A stretch of DNA of 64,000 nt from Paracoccus sulfuroxidans (lineage in GTDB: Bacteria > Pseudomonadota > Alphaproteobacteria > Rhodobacterales > Rhodobacteraceae). Both the position numbers and the translations under genes were made by a program. Under the pieces are notes generated by a model. It was not told the origin of the DNA. It searched no databases and was given only the letters and a program-made list of their open reading frames with translations. The stretch is from contig NZ_VLKU01000007.1 of assembly GCF_007830335.1 (NCBI RefSeq), forward strand, positions 206,445 to 270,444, read 5' to 3'. Every line of letters starts with the position of its first letter. Position 1 is the stretch's first letter. Shown in pieces: positions 1 to 10,296 of the stretch.

Positions 1-2296
1 CGGGGTCGTTGTTGTCCCGACGGGCCATGTTGTTGCCGTCTTCGTTCCAGCAGCCGCCATAGATCCAGCAGGCGGACATGGTCGAGCCGTCGCCCTGAAC
101 CTGACTGAAGTTCAGAAGCTGCTTGCCCTTGGCGACGATCAGCTTGGTCGGATCTTTCGGATCATAGACGTCCTCCAGCGCACGACCGTTCAACTCCATC
201 GCCAGCTCTGCGGGCGTCGGCTCGTTTTCGTCGGCATAGTCCCAGCTCAGGTTCAGGATCGGGTCGGCATAGGCCCCGCCTTCGGTGCGATAAAGCTCTC
301 GTACCTTCAGGAAGATCTGCGCCATGATCCAGGTGTCATGCATCGCCTCACCCGGAGGCGCGCCCGCTGCCCAGTGCCATTGCAGCCACCGGCCCGAGTT
401 GACCAGCGCACCCTCATCCTCAGCAAAGCAGGACGACGGCAGCTCCAGCACCTCGGTCTGGATGGCGGCCGAGTCGACCGGGTTGTGGATCCCGTGATTT
501 TGCCAGAAATGCGCGGTCTCGGTCTCCAGCGGGTCCATGACGACCAGCATCTTCAGCTTCGAAAGCGCCGCCGTGACCTTCGCCCGGTTGGGGAAGGACA
601 GTAGCGGGTTGAAGCCCTGACAGAAGTAGAGGTTCACCTGCCCGTTGTTCATCATCTCGAACATGCGCAGGATGTCATAGTTCGCGACATCGAGCTTGGG
701 CAGATAGTCATAGGCCCAGTCGTTGTCTGCCGTGGCGCTGTCGCCCCACATGGCTTTCATGAACGAGACCATGAACTTCGGATAGTTCTGCCAATAGCTG
801 GTCTGGCCCGGCCGCAGGGGCTTGTTCCCGCGCGAGGACATGTAGGTCGTGAAATCGACCTCTTTCTCGCTGGGGATGGCCAGATAGCCGGGGATCAGGT
901 TCGACATCAGCCCGATATCGGTCAGGCCCTGAATGTTGGAATGGCCGCGCAAGGCGTTCATCCCGCCACCCCGGACGCCTATATTGCCCAGGATCAGCTG
1001 CAGCATGGCCATGCCACGGATGTTCTGCGAGCCTTTCGAGTGCTGGGTCCAGCCAAGCGCATACATCGAGGTCATGGTCTTGGTCGGCGAGGAACATTCG
1101 CCGATCATCTCGGCGATGTGCAGGAACCGGTCCCTGGGCGTGCCGCAGACCTGCTCGACCAGCTCGGGCGTATAGCGCGAGACATGCTCTTTCAGCAGGT
1201 TCCAGACGCAGCGCGGGTGCTGCAGCGTCATGTCGACCTCGGCAAAGCCGTCCGGGCCGATGACGTAATCCCAGCTGGACTTGTCATAGTCCCGCTTTTC
1301 CTCGTCATAGCCGGTGAACAGGCCGTCGGACCAACCGAACTCATCCTTCACGATATAGGCGGCGTTGGTGTAGTTCTTGACATAGTCCCACTGGACTTTG
1401 TCGTTCTCGATCATCCAGCGGATCATCGCCATCAGGAAGACAATGTCCGAACCCGGACGGATCGGGGCGTAGTAATCCGAGACCGCCGCCGTGCGGGTAA
1501 AGCGCGGGTCGACCACGATCAGCTTGGCGCCACGATGCGCCTTCGCCTCGGTCACCCATTTGAAGCCGCAAGGATGGGCTTCAGCGGCGTTGCCGCCCAT
1601 GACGATCACCAGATCGGTGTTCTTGATATCGGTCCAGGAGTTGGTCATCGCTCCACGGCCAAATGTCGGGCCCAAACTGGACACCGTGGGGCCGTGTCAG
1701 ACGCGCGCCTGGTTATCGAATCCCAGAATTCCCATGCTGCGAACGACCTTGTAGGTCAGCCACGCGGTCTCGTTCGTCGTTGCGGAGGCAGCAAGGAAGC
1801 CCGTCGTCAGCCAGCGGTTGACGGTGGTCCCGGCCTCGTTCTGCGCGACGAAATTGGCGTCGCGGTCATCCTTGAGCGCGCGCGCGATCTTGGTCAGCGC
1901 GTCGTCCCAGGAGATGTCCTGCCATTCGGTTCCGCCAGCGGCGCGGTAGCGCGGCCGGGTCAGGCGCGTCTCGGCATTGACGAAATCCTTCAGCGCCGCG
2001 CCCTTCGGGCACAGCGTGCCGCGGTTCGTCGGGTGATCGGCGTCGCCCTCGATATGCAGGATCTGCGCCTTGTCGCCGGCTTTCGCATCGCCGCGCGAAT
2101 ACATGATCACGCCGCAGGCAACAGAGCAGTAGGGGCAGGTGTTTCGTGTCTCGGTCGTGGTGGCCAGCTTGAAGGGTCGGACATGCGCCTCTTCTGCTGC
2201 CTGTGCATCGCCGAAGCCCATGGCCCCCAGCGATGTTGCCGCGACACCCGCACCCGCAAGTCTAAGGAACCCGCGCCGTGAGAGGTCGATGTTCAT
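1..2296 (-). CDS. fdoG: Formate dehydrogenase alpha subunit, selenocysteine type (3' end beyond window)
   Basis: Molybdenum/tungsten bis-MGD formate dehydrogenase catalytic subunit of the membrane-bound FdnG/FdoG type, oxidising formate to CO2 on the periplasmic side. The start at 2296 follows an AGGAGG site and opens with a Tat signal (SRRGFLRLAG, residues 7-16). A [4Fe-4S] motif follows: Cys54, Cys57, Cys61 and Cys96. At codon 200 (1699-1697) the frame meets UGA in the context NQARV-U-HGPTV, exactly where E. coli FdnG/FdoG carries selenocysteine, and the same frame stays open to the window edge with family sequence (GRGAMTNSW, GGNAAEAHPCGF, ALGWTQHSKGSQNIRG). 765 codons are present of roughly 1000 expected. 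The beta and gamma subunits and sel genes, if linked, lie off the left edge. It would remove the formate made by the adhC/fghA pathway at 20-24 kb. Confidence 0.93.
1667..1699 (-). promoter_or_regulatory. Sec codon (UGA) and SECIS-like hairpin in fdoG
   Basis: The UGA is at 1699-1697. Counting its U as 1 on the transcript, bases 14-33 fold as a stem: C14-G33, G15-C32, G16-C31, bulged U17, G18-C30, U19-G29, C20-G28, C21-G27, with loop A22-G23-U24-U25-U26. The bulged U and the loop G-U sit at the offsets known to be needed for SelB binding in the E. coli formate dehydrogenase mRNAs. The stem was drawn by hand; no folding program was run. Confidence 0.85.
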
Positions 2297-2457
2297 CGTG
2301 GCCTCCTGTTGCCTGTCAAAGAGATAGGTACGACTCAAGCATGAGGCGGGCCCTTCCCCCCTGTCAAGCCGCAGCGCAGAAAAACCGATATGTTTCAGAT
2401 TGCTAATCGGCTCGCGCCAGCAGTCGATCCCGGCAGCCGAAGCCGCCGGGAGAGGAG

Positions 2458-3534
2458 TCAGACCTCGACCGTGACCTGTCCGATCGGATGCGAACAGCAC
2501 GCCAGAATATAGCCGTCCTCGATATCCTCGTCCGAGATGCCGCCGTTATGGACCATATGCACCTCGCCCGAGGTCTTCTTGATCCGGCAGGTGCCGCACA
2601 GGCCAAAGGTGCAACCCGAGGGGATATTCAGCCCGTTCGAGCGCGCCACCGACAGCACCGTGTCGGTCTGGGTGCATTTCGCCGTCACGCCCGAGCTTTC
2701 GAAGGTGATCTGCGCGCTGGTGCTTTCATCGGGGATGACATCGTCCAGAACCGGGGCATCGGCCTCGGTCCGTACGGGTGCACCGAAGCTTTCCTGATGA
2801 TAGCGGTCCATGTCATAGCCAAGCGCCACCAGCATGTCGCGCACGGCCTGCATGAAGGGCTCGGGGCCGCAGCAATAGACCTCGCGCTCCAGATAGTCCG
2901 AGGCCATCAGGCCCAGCATGATCTGGTTCAGACGCCCGCGATAGCCGTGCCAGGCCTTGAAGGGATCAACCTCTTCGACCGTGAAATGCAGCTTGAGACC
3001 GGGGACGCGGTCCGCCATCCCCTCAAGATTGCGGCGGAAGATGATGTCGCTGGGCGTGCGGGCGGCATGGACAAAGGCGATGTCGGGCATTTCGCCCGAA
3101 TCCCAGGCCCAGGTGGTCATCGACATGACCGGCGTGATGCCCGACCCGGCCGAGATGAACAGGTATTTCTTGTCGGGCGTGCATTGCGTCGTGAAAATCC
3201 CCGAAGGCCCATAGGCCTTCAGCGACATCCCCGGCCGCAGGTGATCAATCATCCAGCGCCCGCCCGCGCTGCCCGGCTGGGCCTTGACCGTCACCGAGAT
3301 CGACAGCGGTCGCGAGGGGCTGGAGGAAATCGTATAGGTGCGCTGCACGTTTCCGCCCGGAACCGGCAGGTCCAGCGTGATGAACTGACCCGGTTGGAAG
3401 TTGAACCAGGCCCCCGAAGGTGCGCGGAAGGTGAAGGTGGCGGTGTCCTCGGTCTCGGGCACCACCATTGCACATTCCAAGGGCTCACTGTCTTTCCACG
3501 GCGCTTCGCCGAATGCCTTGGCCGGAGACCCCAT
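2458..3534 (-). CDS. gbcB: Glycine betaine demethylase reductase subunit (GbcB-like)
   Basis: Electron-transfer partner of the Rieske oxygenase encoded just upstream. At 358 aa it has a ferredoxin-reductase fold followed by a C-terminal plant-type ferredoxin. The flavin-binding motif is RTYTISSSP (65-73), the NAD-binding segment AGSGITPVMS (129-138), and a CCGPEPFM segment lies at 221-228. The [2Fe-2S] ligands are Cys308, Cys313, Cys316 and Cys346. The domain order matches GbcB and close relatives (stachydrine and carnitine demethylase reductases), so the exact substrate is inferred. Its ATG shares one base with the gbcA stop (TAATG at 3536-3532), indicating translational coupling. About 160 bp separate its stop from the fdoG start. 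Confidence 0.85.
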   Translation of the reverse strand: MGSPAKAFGEAPWKDSEPLECAMVVPETEDTATFTFRAPSGAWFNFQPGQFITLDLPVPGGNVQRTYTISSSPSRPLSISVTVKAQPGSAGGRWMIDHLRPGMSLKAYGPSGIFTTQCTPDKKYLFISAGSGITPVMSMTTWAWDSGEMPDIAFVHAARTPSDIIFRRNLEGMADRVPGLKLHFTVEEVDPFKAWHGYRGRLNQIMLGLMASDYLEREVYCCGPEPFMQAVRDMLVALGYDMDRYHQESFGAPVRTEADAPVLDDVIPDESTSAQITFESSGVTAKCTQTDTVLSVARSNGLNIPSGCTFGLCGTCRIKKTSGEVHMVHNGGISDEDIEDGYILACCSHPIGQVTVEV

Positions 3535-4772
3535 TATTCAGCCGCCATTGCCGGACGTGGCGACAGACGGTCGGCCATCAGGTTGCAGTACCAGTCGACG
3601 AAATGGATCACGCCCTCTTCCTGGCTGGGCGAATAGGGGCCCGGCTCATAGGCGGGCGACAGGATGCCCTTCTGGTTTTCCTCGACCACGCGGCGGTCTT
3701 CGTCATTGGTGTTCAGCCAGACCTCGGTCAGCGCCTTCAGGTCGTAATCCTGACCTTCAACCGCGTCCTTGTGGACCAGCCATTTCGACGTCACCTCAGT
3801 TTCCGTGGGCGAGATCGGCAGCAGGCGGAAGACGATGGCGTGATCGGGCAGGAAGTGGTTCCAGGTCGAGGGGAAGTGATACAGCATCAGGCTGCCCGCG
3901 TCGTTCCACGGGATCGTGCCCATGCGCCGATTGACGGCGACCTTGGTCGACATGGTGAAGCTTTCGGCGTTGTTGAGCAGCGGCACGCGGGCAAAACGCC
4001 ACTGCATGCCGGGCTCATTCACGAAGCGCGCGGGCAGGTTCGCGGCATCGCAACGGTTCCAATGCGCCAGAATCTCGGGCGAGGCGGCATTCGGCCCTTC
4101 CATCACCGTCATCAGCGGGTTGTCCGAATAGCTGCGGCACAGCGACGGGTGTGAGCCACCACAGTGATAGCATTCGCGGTTGTTTTCGATCACCAGCTTC
4201 CAGTTGCCGTTCTCGACGATGGTCGAACTGAAGGCGACCTTCGAGTTCGAGAGGTCCGAAGCCCCGACGTAATCGTCAAGGAACCCGCCAAAGCTGTCGA
4301 ATTCCGGCGGCGTGTCGGCCAGACAGACATAGACCAGACCGCCATTGGTGCGCACATGCACGGGCTTCAGGCTGTATTTCGACGGGTCGAAATCCGGTCC
4401 CATGTCGCGGGCGAACAGCAATTTGCCGTCAAGATCATAGGTCCACTGGTGATAGGGGCAGACCAGTTTTGGCGACGAGCCGTTCTGCTTGGGGCACAGC
4501 CGCTGGCCGCGGTGGCGGCAGACGTTGTGGAAGGCTCGGATCTGGCCGTCGCCGCCCCGCACGATCACGATCGGGTATTCGCCGATCTGCAGCGTCGCGT
4601 GATTGCCCGTCTTCGGGATGTCGCAGGTGGGAATGGCAAAGACCCATTCCTTGTACCAGATGTTCTCAAGATCGGCCTGAAACACCCCCGGATCGCAGTA
4701 AAGATCCTGGCTGAGCGAGAAATTCTTGGCGCGGTTAGAGATTTGGGTGAAGATCTCGGCTGAGTTCAACAT
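3534..4772 (-). CDS. gbcA: Rieske non-heme iron oxygenase, glycine betaine demethylase-like (GbcA)
   Basis: Catalytic oxygenase of 412 aa, proposed to demethylate glycine betaine to dimethylglycine and formaldehyde. The Rieske [2Fe-2S] ligands are Cys85-x-His87 and Cys105-x2-His108. The mononuclear iron site is in NRECYHCGGSH, with Glu200, His203 and His208 available. I chose the start at 4772 (MLNSAEIF), which has a weak GGAG upstream and fits the family length. The frame stays open to 5189, but that extension has no family similarity and would cross the DnaA-box region. It forms a two-gene operon with gbcB. The formaldehyde it would release could be handled by the gfa/adhC/fghA genes in this window. 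A related N-methyl substrate such as stachydrine or carnitine remains possible. Confidence 0.85.
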   Translation of the reverse strand: MLNSAEIFTQISNRAKNFSLSQDLYCDPGVFQADLENIWYKEWVFAIPTCDIPKTGNHATLQIGEYPIVIVRGGDGQIRAFHNVCRHRGQRLCPKQNGSSPKLVCPYHQWTYDLDGKLLFARDMGPDFDPSKYSLKPVHVRTNGGLVYVCLADTPPEFDSFGGFLDDYVGASDLSNSKVAFSSTIVENGNWKLVIENNRECYHCGGSHPSLCRSYSDNPLMTVMEGPNAASPEILAHWNRCDAANLPARFVNEPGMQWRFARVPLLNNAESFTMSTKVAVNRRMGTIPWNDAGSLMLYHFPSTWNHFLPDHAIVFRLLPISPTETEVTSKWLVHKDAVEGQDYDLKALTEVWLNTNDEDRRVVEENQKGILSPAYEPGPYSPSQEEGVIHFVDWYCNLMADRLSPRPAMAAE

Positions 4773-5310
4773 GGCGCGACTCCATTGACGCGATGGCTTG
4801 GCTTTCCTCAAGCATTGCACCTGATCGGCCTGTCGCGATCCGCCAAATGCGACATACCCATGCCGGAATTCGACCTGCCCGCCGCTTCCACCCGAAATCC
4901 TTGCCGGTTCAGTCAGGGGCTGCGGGTAACCCTGTGGAAAACTTGTCAGGGAATCATGGGAGGAATCACCTTGAAAACCGACCCCGCTTGGGGCGCGTGG
5001 ATAAGCGGGCTGAACATAAGACGAACATGAACAGCTCATCCACATGTCCAAAACTCGTGCGGTTTCATGCACAGCCTGTGGGCCGAAAATCTTATCCACA
5101 TGACTGTGCACAGCCAGATTTACCGGCAGTAATTTGTTTTTCATCGGAAAAAGAAATGTGCCCACGGGATCTGCGGCGGTTTGTCCCATGTGGCACCTCT
5201 GTGGAGAAATACCGCTGAGCCCGCTCTTTCCCCTTACCCACAGGCCCTATAACAACATCATCCTTTATCTTTCTTTCTTTTATTAAGAAGGAAGATCAGC
5301 GGAGGTGCCC
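4773..5310. other. Candidate chromosomal replication origin (oriC)
   Basis: This is the longest gene-free stretch of the window (538 bp), between gbcA and hemJ. It holds one perfect DnaA box TTATCCACA (5092-5100), one TTWTNCACA match TTTTCCACA (4941-4933, minus) and single-mismatch copies: 5004-4996 minus (TTATCCACG), 5036-5044 (TCATCCACA), 5065-5073 (TCATGCACA), 5208-5200 minus (TTCTCCACA) and 5234-5242 (TTACCCACA). An AT-rich pyrimidine/A stretch at 5256-5291 next to the last box could be the unwinding element. Two GANTC sites (4951, 4963) are present. The neighbours rho, mnmE, mnmG, rsmG, parA, parB and the parS sites are typical of an alphaproteobacterial origin region. No skew analysis was possible. 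Confidence 0.65.
5092..5100 (+). promoter_or_regulatory. Perfect-consensus DnaA box
   Basis: TTATCCACA, identical to the high-affinity DnaA box, in the middle of the clustered DnaA-box-like sites of the 4773-5310 gap. Confidence 0.75.
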
Positions 5311-5757
5311 ATGAGCGATATCCTGATCCAAGCCTATCCTTGGGTGAAATCACTGCATGTTATGGCGGTCATCGCCTGGATGGCGGGGCTGTTCTATCTG
5401 CCGAGACTCTACGTCTATCACGTCGAACGCCAGCGACAGGGGCAAGAGCCGCAGCAGTCCTTCGAGATCATGGAAGACAAGCTTCTGCGGATGATCATGA
5501 ACCCCGCCATGATCACCGCCTGGGTCGCGGGCCTTCTGCTGGTGATGACGCCCGGTATCGTCAGTTGGGACATGGTCTGGCCATGGACCAAGGCCGCAGG
5601 GGTGCTGGCCATGACCTGGTTCCACATGTGGCTGGCAGGGCAGCGAAAGCTGCTCTTGCAGGGCAAGGGGGCCACCGGCCGACGCTACCGCATGATGAAT
5701 GAGCTGCCGACGCTGCTGATGGCGCTGATCGTGCTCTCGGTGATCGTGAAGTTCTAA
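5311..5757 (+). CDS. hemJ: Protoporphyrinogen IX oxidase HemJ (CopD/UPF0093 family)
   Basis: Small polytopic membrane protein of 148 aa with about four transmembrane helices. It oxidises protoporphyrinogen IX to protoporphyrin IX in the heme pathway. Family features are the N-terminal WVKSLHVMAVIAWMAGLFYLPRL segment, with His16 as a likely heme or metal ligand, and the charged loop around RLYVYHVE. The ATG at 5311 has an ideal GGAGG five bases upstream (5301-5305). An in-frame GTG two codons earlier (5305) overlaps that site and is rejected. It lies between the candidate origin and rho, as HemJ commonly does in Rhodobacterales, but hemE, often its partner there, is not next to it. Some annotation pipelines would call it only CopD family. 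Confidence 0.85.
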   Translation: MSDILIQAYPWVKSLHVMAVIAWMAGLFYLPRLYVYHVERQRQGQEPQQSFEIMEDKLLRMIMNPAMITAWVAGLLLVMTPGIVSWDMVWPWTKAAGVLAMTWFHMWLAGQRKLLLQGKGATGRRYRMMNELPTLLMALIVLSVIVKF

Positions 5758-5760
5758 GAA

Positions 5761-5789
5761 TTGACATCCAGGGGGTTTGACCCTATCTG
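5761..5789 (+). promoter_or_regulatory. Sigma-70-type promoter for rho
   Basis: A perfect -35 box TTGACA (5761-5766), a 17-base spacer and TATCTG (5784-5789) as -10 box. Transcription would begin near 5796, leaving a leader of about 80 bases with a CCGCC-GTCC-GGCGG hairpin (5798-5811), plausible for an autoregulated rho mRNA. Confidence 0.5.
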
Positions 5790-5878
5790 AGGCGCACCCG
5801 CCGTCCGGCGGAGTCTTTCCAGTTACAGTTTTCCGCATTTCCCGCTTTTGCCGGGACGTGCCCCGTATGGACCCGACC

Positions 5879-7150
<1,272 letters not shown>

Positions 7151-7168
7151 TGGCGACCGGAGGATGAA

Positions 7169-8428
7169 TTGGACACGATCTTTGCCGAGGCGACGCCTCC
7201 CGGTCGTGGGGGCGTATCCGTTGTCCGCGTAAGCGGGCCGGAGGCTCGTGCCATTCTGGAATCTCTGGCCGGTGTCGTTTCCGCCCCTCGCGTGGCGCAT
7301 GTTCGTGCGCTGCGCGACGGGGACGACCTGATTGACCGCGCTTTGGTGATCCGCTTTGACGAAAATCACAGCTTCACCGGCGAAGATGTCGCTGAATTTC
7401 ACCTTCACGGTGCCCCTGTCATTGCCAATCGGCTGTCCCAGGCGCTTCTGACGCGTGGTGCCCGGCGCGCCGAAGCCGGAGAGTTCACGCGTCGGGCGTT
7501 CCTGAACGGCCGCATCAATCTGGCCGAGGCCGAAGGTTTCGCCGACCTGCTGTCAGCCGAGACCGAAGCACAGCGCAAACTGGCCATCCGCAACGCTGAA
7601 GGGGAGCTGGGCCAGGTTGTTGATGCCTTGCGTGCCCGGTTGATCCGCGCAGGGGCATTGATCGAAGCCAGCATCGATTTCGCAGATGAAGAGGTTCCGG
7701 AAGAGGTTCCGCAAGAAGTCTTTGAGATTGCGCAGGAGATCTCGGCTGAAATTTCCCAGCTTCTGGCCAGTTTTCCGGCTACGGAACGCCTGCGTGAAGG
7801 CTATGAAGTGGCGATTATCGGTAAGCCCAATGCCGGAAAATCGACGCTTCTGAACCAAATCGCCAAGCGGGAGGTCGCTTTGGTCTCCGATATTGCAGGC
7901 ACCACTCGGGACGTGCTGGAGCTGCGCACTGATCTGCGCGGGCTGCCGGTGACGTTCCTTGATACGGCAGGCCTGCGGGAAAGCAATGACAAGGTCGAGA
8001 TGATGGGGGTCGAGCGCGCCCGCCAGCGAGCTGAGAACGCCGATCTGCGGATCCATCTGACCGAATCCGGAGTCAGTGAGGAAGTTAAGCGCCCAGGTGA
8101 TCTGATCGTGCGGTCCAAGGCCGATCTGGGGCAAGGGACCGGCCTTTCGATCTCGGCAAAAACCGGAGAAGGTGTCGCGGATCTGCTCGATATGGTCTAT
8201 GATGTCCTGCGTCAGCGCGCTGCTGATTCCGGATTGGTTGCGCATAAACGTCAGGCTGAAGCGCTGGAACGCGCCAGACAGGCGCTGCAGCTTGAAGAGG
8301 GAATGGCTCCTGAGTTCCTGGCCGAGCGGATCAGGCAGGCAAATCAGGCGCTGGAAGTGATGATCGGTCGGATCGAAGCCGAGAACTATCTGGACGAGAT
8401 TTTTCTGTCGTTCTGCATCGGAAAGTAG
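7169..8428 (+). CDS. mnmE: tRNA modification GTPase MnmE (TrmE)
   Basis: Works with MnmG to place the 5-(carboxymethyl)aminomethyl group on wobble uridine of tRNAs. At 419 aa it has the N-terminal tetrahydrofolate-binding domain ([21 protein letters not shown]), helical domain, inserted G domain ([24 protein letters not shown]) and the invariant C-terminal CIGK. The start is a TTG at 7169, five bases after GGAGG (7159-7163). The ATG at 7164 is out of frame. It is 18 bp downstream of rho and its stop is eight bases before the mnmG start. In the G domain the usual NKxD is degenerate (VRSKADLGQ), which the family tolerates. Confidence 0.96.
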   Translation: MDTIFAEATPPGRGGVSVVRVSGPEARAILESLAGVVSAPRVAHVRALRDGDDLIDRALVIRFDENHSFTGEDVAEFHLHGAPVIANRLSQALLTRGARRAEAGEFTRRAFLNGRINLAEAEGFADLLSAETEAQRKLAIRNAEGELGQVVDALRARLIRAGALIEASIDFADEEVPEEVPQEVFEIAQEISAEISQLLASFPATERLREGYEVAIIGKPNAGKSTLLNQIAKREVALVSDIAGTTRDVLELRTDLRGLPVTFLDTAGLRESNDKVEMMGVERARQRAENADLRIHLTESGVSEEVKRPGDLIVRSKADLGQGTGLSISAKTGEGVADLLDMVYDVLRQRAADSGLVAHKRQAEALERARQALQLEEGMAPEFLAERIRQANQALEVMIGRIEAENYLDEIFLSFCIGK

Positions 8429-8444
8429 GGTTTCACGTGAAACA
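8429..8444. promoter_or_regulatory. parS centromere site 1 (15/16 match)
   Basis: GGTTTCACGTGAAACA, one mismatch from the parS palindrome TGTTTCACGTGAAACA that ParB binds. It spans the mnmE-mnmG junction, and the mnmG GTG start codon (8437-8439) is the GTG of its CACGTG core. Confidence 0.88.
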
Positions 8445-10296
8445 ATTTGATGTCGTCGTGATCGGGGGAGGCCATGCTGGCGTCGAGGCCGCAATGGCCT
8501 CCGCACGGATGGGCGCCAACACCGCTCTGGTGACGCTGAGCGTTGATGATCTTGGAACGATGTCCTGTAATCCGGCAATCGGGGGGCTGGGTAAGGGTCA
8601 TCTGGTGCGAGAGATCGACGCGCTGGACGGAGTCATGGGTCGATTGGCGGACGCTGCGGGCATCCAATTCCGCCTTCTCAATCGGCGCAAGGGACCTGCA
8701 GTACAAGGTCCGCGGGCACAGTCAGATCGCGCGCTCTATCGGGCTGCGGCAGGTAAGGCGGTGAACGAACAGCAGAATCTGACGGTTGTGCTGGGCGAAG
8801 CCGCTGAACTGATGTTTGACGGAAGTCAGGTACGTGGCGTCGTTCTGGCCGATGGTCAGCAGCTGATCTCCCGTCAGGTCGTTCTGACCACCGGCACGTT
8901 CCTGAATGGCGTGATTCATATCGGAGACGTGTCCCGCCAAGCAGGCCGTTGGGGCAATCCCGCGTCCGAGCGTCTTGCAGTTTCGCTGCGTCAACTCGAC
9001 CTTCCATTGGGCCGGCTGAAGACGGGAACGCCCCCGCGTCTGAGCCGAGATTCGATTGATTGGGATATGCTGGAGCAGCAGCCGGGGGACGAGCACCCCG
9101 TGTTGTTTTCCTATTTGAATCAAACACCTGCTGTTGAACAAATCAGCTGCGGGATCACGTATACGAATGGGCAGACGCACGACATCATCCGCGAAAATCT
9201 TTCGCGATCAGCGATGTATGGCGGCCATATCAGCGGGGTCGGACCGAGGTATTGCCCGTCCATTGAGGATAAAGTTGTTCGCTTCGCCGACAAAGACTCG
9301 CACCAGATTTTCCTTGAGCCGGAAGGCCTGAGCAGCAACGTCGTCTATCCGAACGGGATCTCGACGTCGCTGCCTGAGGAGATTCAGCAGGCTTATGTGC
9401 GCTCGATCAAAGGGCTCGAGTCGGCTGAGATTCTTCAGCCCGGATACGCGGTGGAGTACGATTATGTAGACCCGAGCGCGCTTAGCCCATCATTGGAGGT
9501 TAAGTCGACCGAGGGGCTTTTCTTCGCGGGACAGATCAACGGCACGACCGGTTATGAAGAAGCGGCGGCGCAAGGGCTGGTAGCAGGGCTGAATGCCGCG
9601 CTGAAGGCGCAGGGCAGGGCACCGCTCCATTTCAGCCGGTCGCAAAGCTATATCGGCGTGATGATCGATGATCTCGTGACGCGCGGTGTCAGCGAGCCCT
9701 ATCGCATGTTCACCTCGCGCGCAGAATTCCGTTTGTCTCTTCGGGCGGACAACGCCGACCAGCGGCTGACTCAGCTTGGCATTGATATCGGCTGCGTGGG
9801 GGAGGAGCGAGAGAAGTTCTATTCGGAGAAGATGCGGCGATATTTGGCGGCCCGTGCTCTCGCTGAGAAAACGGCGTTCACGCCGAATGAACTTGCCAAG
9901 CTCAATGTGATTGTCCGCCAAGACGGTTCACGCCGGTCGCTGTTTTCACTGTTGGGACAGCAGGATATCCCTCGTGCGCAAGTTCTCGCGCTGGACATGG
10001 AATTTGCCTCTTCCGATCCGGCCGCCATCGAGCAAGTGGCGATTGATGCGCTCTATTATCAGTACACCGACCGGCAGGCGAGGGACGCCGAGCAACTTCG
10101 GAAAGAAGAATTGCTGCTGATCCCGGTTGATTTTGATTTCCAGGCGCTTGCTGGGCTCTCTGGTGAGCTCAAATCAAAGCTTTCGGCGTTCAAGCCAGCC
10201 AATGTGGCGGCGGCCGCGCAAATCGAAGGGATGACTCCAGCTGCGCTGACATTGCTGATTGCGGTTCTGCGTTCGAACCAGCGGCGCTCGGCATGA
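8437..10296 (+). CDS. mnmG: tRNA uridine-5-carboxymethylaminomethyl modification enzyme MnmG (GidA)
   Basis: FAD- and NADH-using partner of MnmE in wobble-uridine modification, 619 aa, the usual length. The N-terminal Rossmann motif is [12 protein letters not shown]. The family signatures [12 protein letters not shown] and LKTGTPPRL and the C-terminal helical MnmE/tRNA-binding domain are present. It starts with GTG at 8437, inside a parS site, so start codon and centromere share bases. No other start fits, because [12 protein letters not shown] begins here. The stop overlaps the rsmG start as ATGA (10293-10296). Confidence 0.97.
   Translation: MKQFDVVVIGGGHAGVEAAMASARMGANTALVTLSVDDLGTMSCNPAIGGLGKGHLVREIDALDGVMGRLADAAGIQFRLLNRRKGPAVQGPRAQSDRALYRAAAGKAVNEQQNLTVVLGEAAELMFDGSQVRGVVLADGQQLISRQVVLTTGTFLNGVIHIGDVSRQAGRWGNPASERLAVSLRQLDLPLGRLKTGTPPRLSRDSIDWDMLEQQPGDEHPVLFSYLNQTPAVEQISCGITYTNGQTHDIIRENLSRSAMYGGHISGVGPRYCPSIEDKVVRFADKDSHQIFLEPEGLSSNVVYPNGISTSLPEEIQQAYVRSIKGLESAEILQPGYAVEYDYVDPSALSPSLEVKSTEGLFFAGQINGTTGYEEAAAQGLVAGLNAALKAQGRAPLHFSRSQSYIGVMIDDLVTRGVSEPYRMFTSRAEFRLSLRADNADQRLTQLGIDIGCVGEEREKFYSEKMRRYLAARALAEKTAFTPNELAKLNVIVRQDGSRRSLFSLLGQQDIPRAQVLALDMEFASSDPAAIEQVAIDALYYQYTDRQARDAEQLRKEELLLIPVDFDFQALAGLSGELKSKLSAFKPANVAAAAQIEGMTPAALTLLIAVLRSNQRRSA

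Noticed and set aside
941..2281. A 446-codon plus-strand frame opposite the formate dehydrogenase gene.
   Set aside because: Antisense shadow with no recognisable protein features; the minus strand carries the family match.
1697..2500. A short 267-codon frame ending at the UGA, which could be called a truncated fdh or a pseudogene.
   Set aside because: The frame continues with perfect family sequence after the UGA, the UGA is at the known Sec position, and a SECIS-like hairpin follows.
5104..5112. CTGTGCACA as another DnaA box.
   Set aside because: Two mismatches from the consensus; it is a short palindrome and was not counted.
4773..5189. A 139-codon N-terminal extension of gbcA.
   Set aside because: It crosses the DnaA-box cluster, has no similarity to Rieske oxygenases, and the 4772 start gives the usual length.
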